Shown one piece after another: positions 63,909-64,000 of a DNA stretch of 64,000 nucleotides. The position numbers and the translations under genes are program-made. Each line of letters opens with the position of its first letter. Position 1 is the first letter of the stretch. Below the pieces are notes generated by a model. The model made no database searches and was not told the origin of the DNA. It was given only the letters and a program-made list of their open reading frames with translations. Origin of the DNA: Bugulina stolonifera (taxonomy: Eukaryota; Bryozoa; Gymnolaemata; Cheilostomatida; Bugulidae); NCBI GenBank assembly GCA_935421135.1, contig OW285189.1, positions 15,831,072 through 15,895,071 on the forward strand, read 5' to 3'.

Positions 63909-63975
63909 AGGCATATCTCTGAGCTGCACTGACAAGTTTTAAACACTGAAACAGTACACTGTATGCTAATTGAGT
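63909..63975 (+). ncRNA. Degenerate copy of the hammerhead ribozyme element
   Basis: It shares CTCTGAGCTGCACTGA and ACTGAAACAGTACACTGTATG with the ribozyme at 59700-59745. The core reads CTGACAA instead of CTGANGA, and stem II (GTTTT against CACTG) is lost. Stem I is down to three pairs (GCA/TGC). It is probably inactive, but it shows the ribozyme is part of a dispersed repeat family. Confidence 0.7.
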
Positions 63976-64000
63976 AGCATATAATTAGGTAGAAGGTATG

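Overview
The window is a piece of a metazoan nuclear genome. It is AT-rich, with consensus GT-AG introns, many short exons (31 in one gene), spliced animal-type genes, and abundant minisatellites, MITEs and non-LTR fragments. The intron-rich, slowly evolving gene structures suggest a marine invertebrate, possibly non-bilaterian. I cannot name the clade from sequence alone.

Five protein genes are supported, and I reconstructed each exon by exon with matching splice phases. Left to right they are: (1) minus strand, the 5' part of GRIPAP1/GRASP-1 (9 exons, 329 codons, running off the left edge); (2) plus strand, a TK2-like mitochondrial deoxynucleoside kinase (8 exons, 287 aa); (3) minus strand, a complete dual oxidase, DUOX (31 exons, 1693 aa); (4) plus strand, its maturation factor DUOXA (10 exons, 425 aa); (5) minus strand, a large secreted protein of about 930 aa in 20 exons that I do not recognise. 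GRIPAP1 and TK2 are head to head across about 0.64 kb. DUOX and DUOXA are head to head across about 1.2 kb, the same arrangement as in vertebrates. TK2/DUOX and DUOXA/novel gene are tail to tail.

DUOX and DUOXA form one functional unit. DUOXA lets DUOX leave the ER, and DUOX makes extracellular hydrogen peroxide from cytosolic NADPH under calcium control. In this DUOX the second EF-hand has lost two calcium ligands. The peroxidase-like domain keeps the proximal heme histidine but not the distal one.

The most interesting non-coding content is at the right end. Positions 59700-59745 (plus strand, antisense inside an intron of the novel gene) match a complete type I hammerhead self-cleaving ribozyme: invariant core, paired stems I, II and III, and a GUA cleavage site. 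A decayed sibling lies at 63909-63975. At 60343-60420 two further hammerhead-like cores sit head to head around a perfect 16-bp palindrome, inside a roughly 0.6-kb foldback element. One arm of that element is split by a 423-bp MITE with a TA duplication. Elsewhere there are nested hAT-type MITEs with perfect 8-bp target duplications, a MITE copy split by a 1.58-kb insertion, a 27-bp minisatellite whose every unit carries a consensus splice donor, a triplicated splice acceptor, and a 43-bp satellite of exactly 21 copies upstream of the novel gene.
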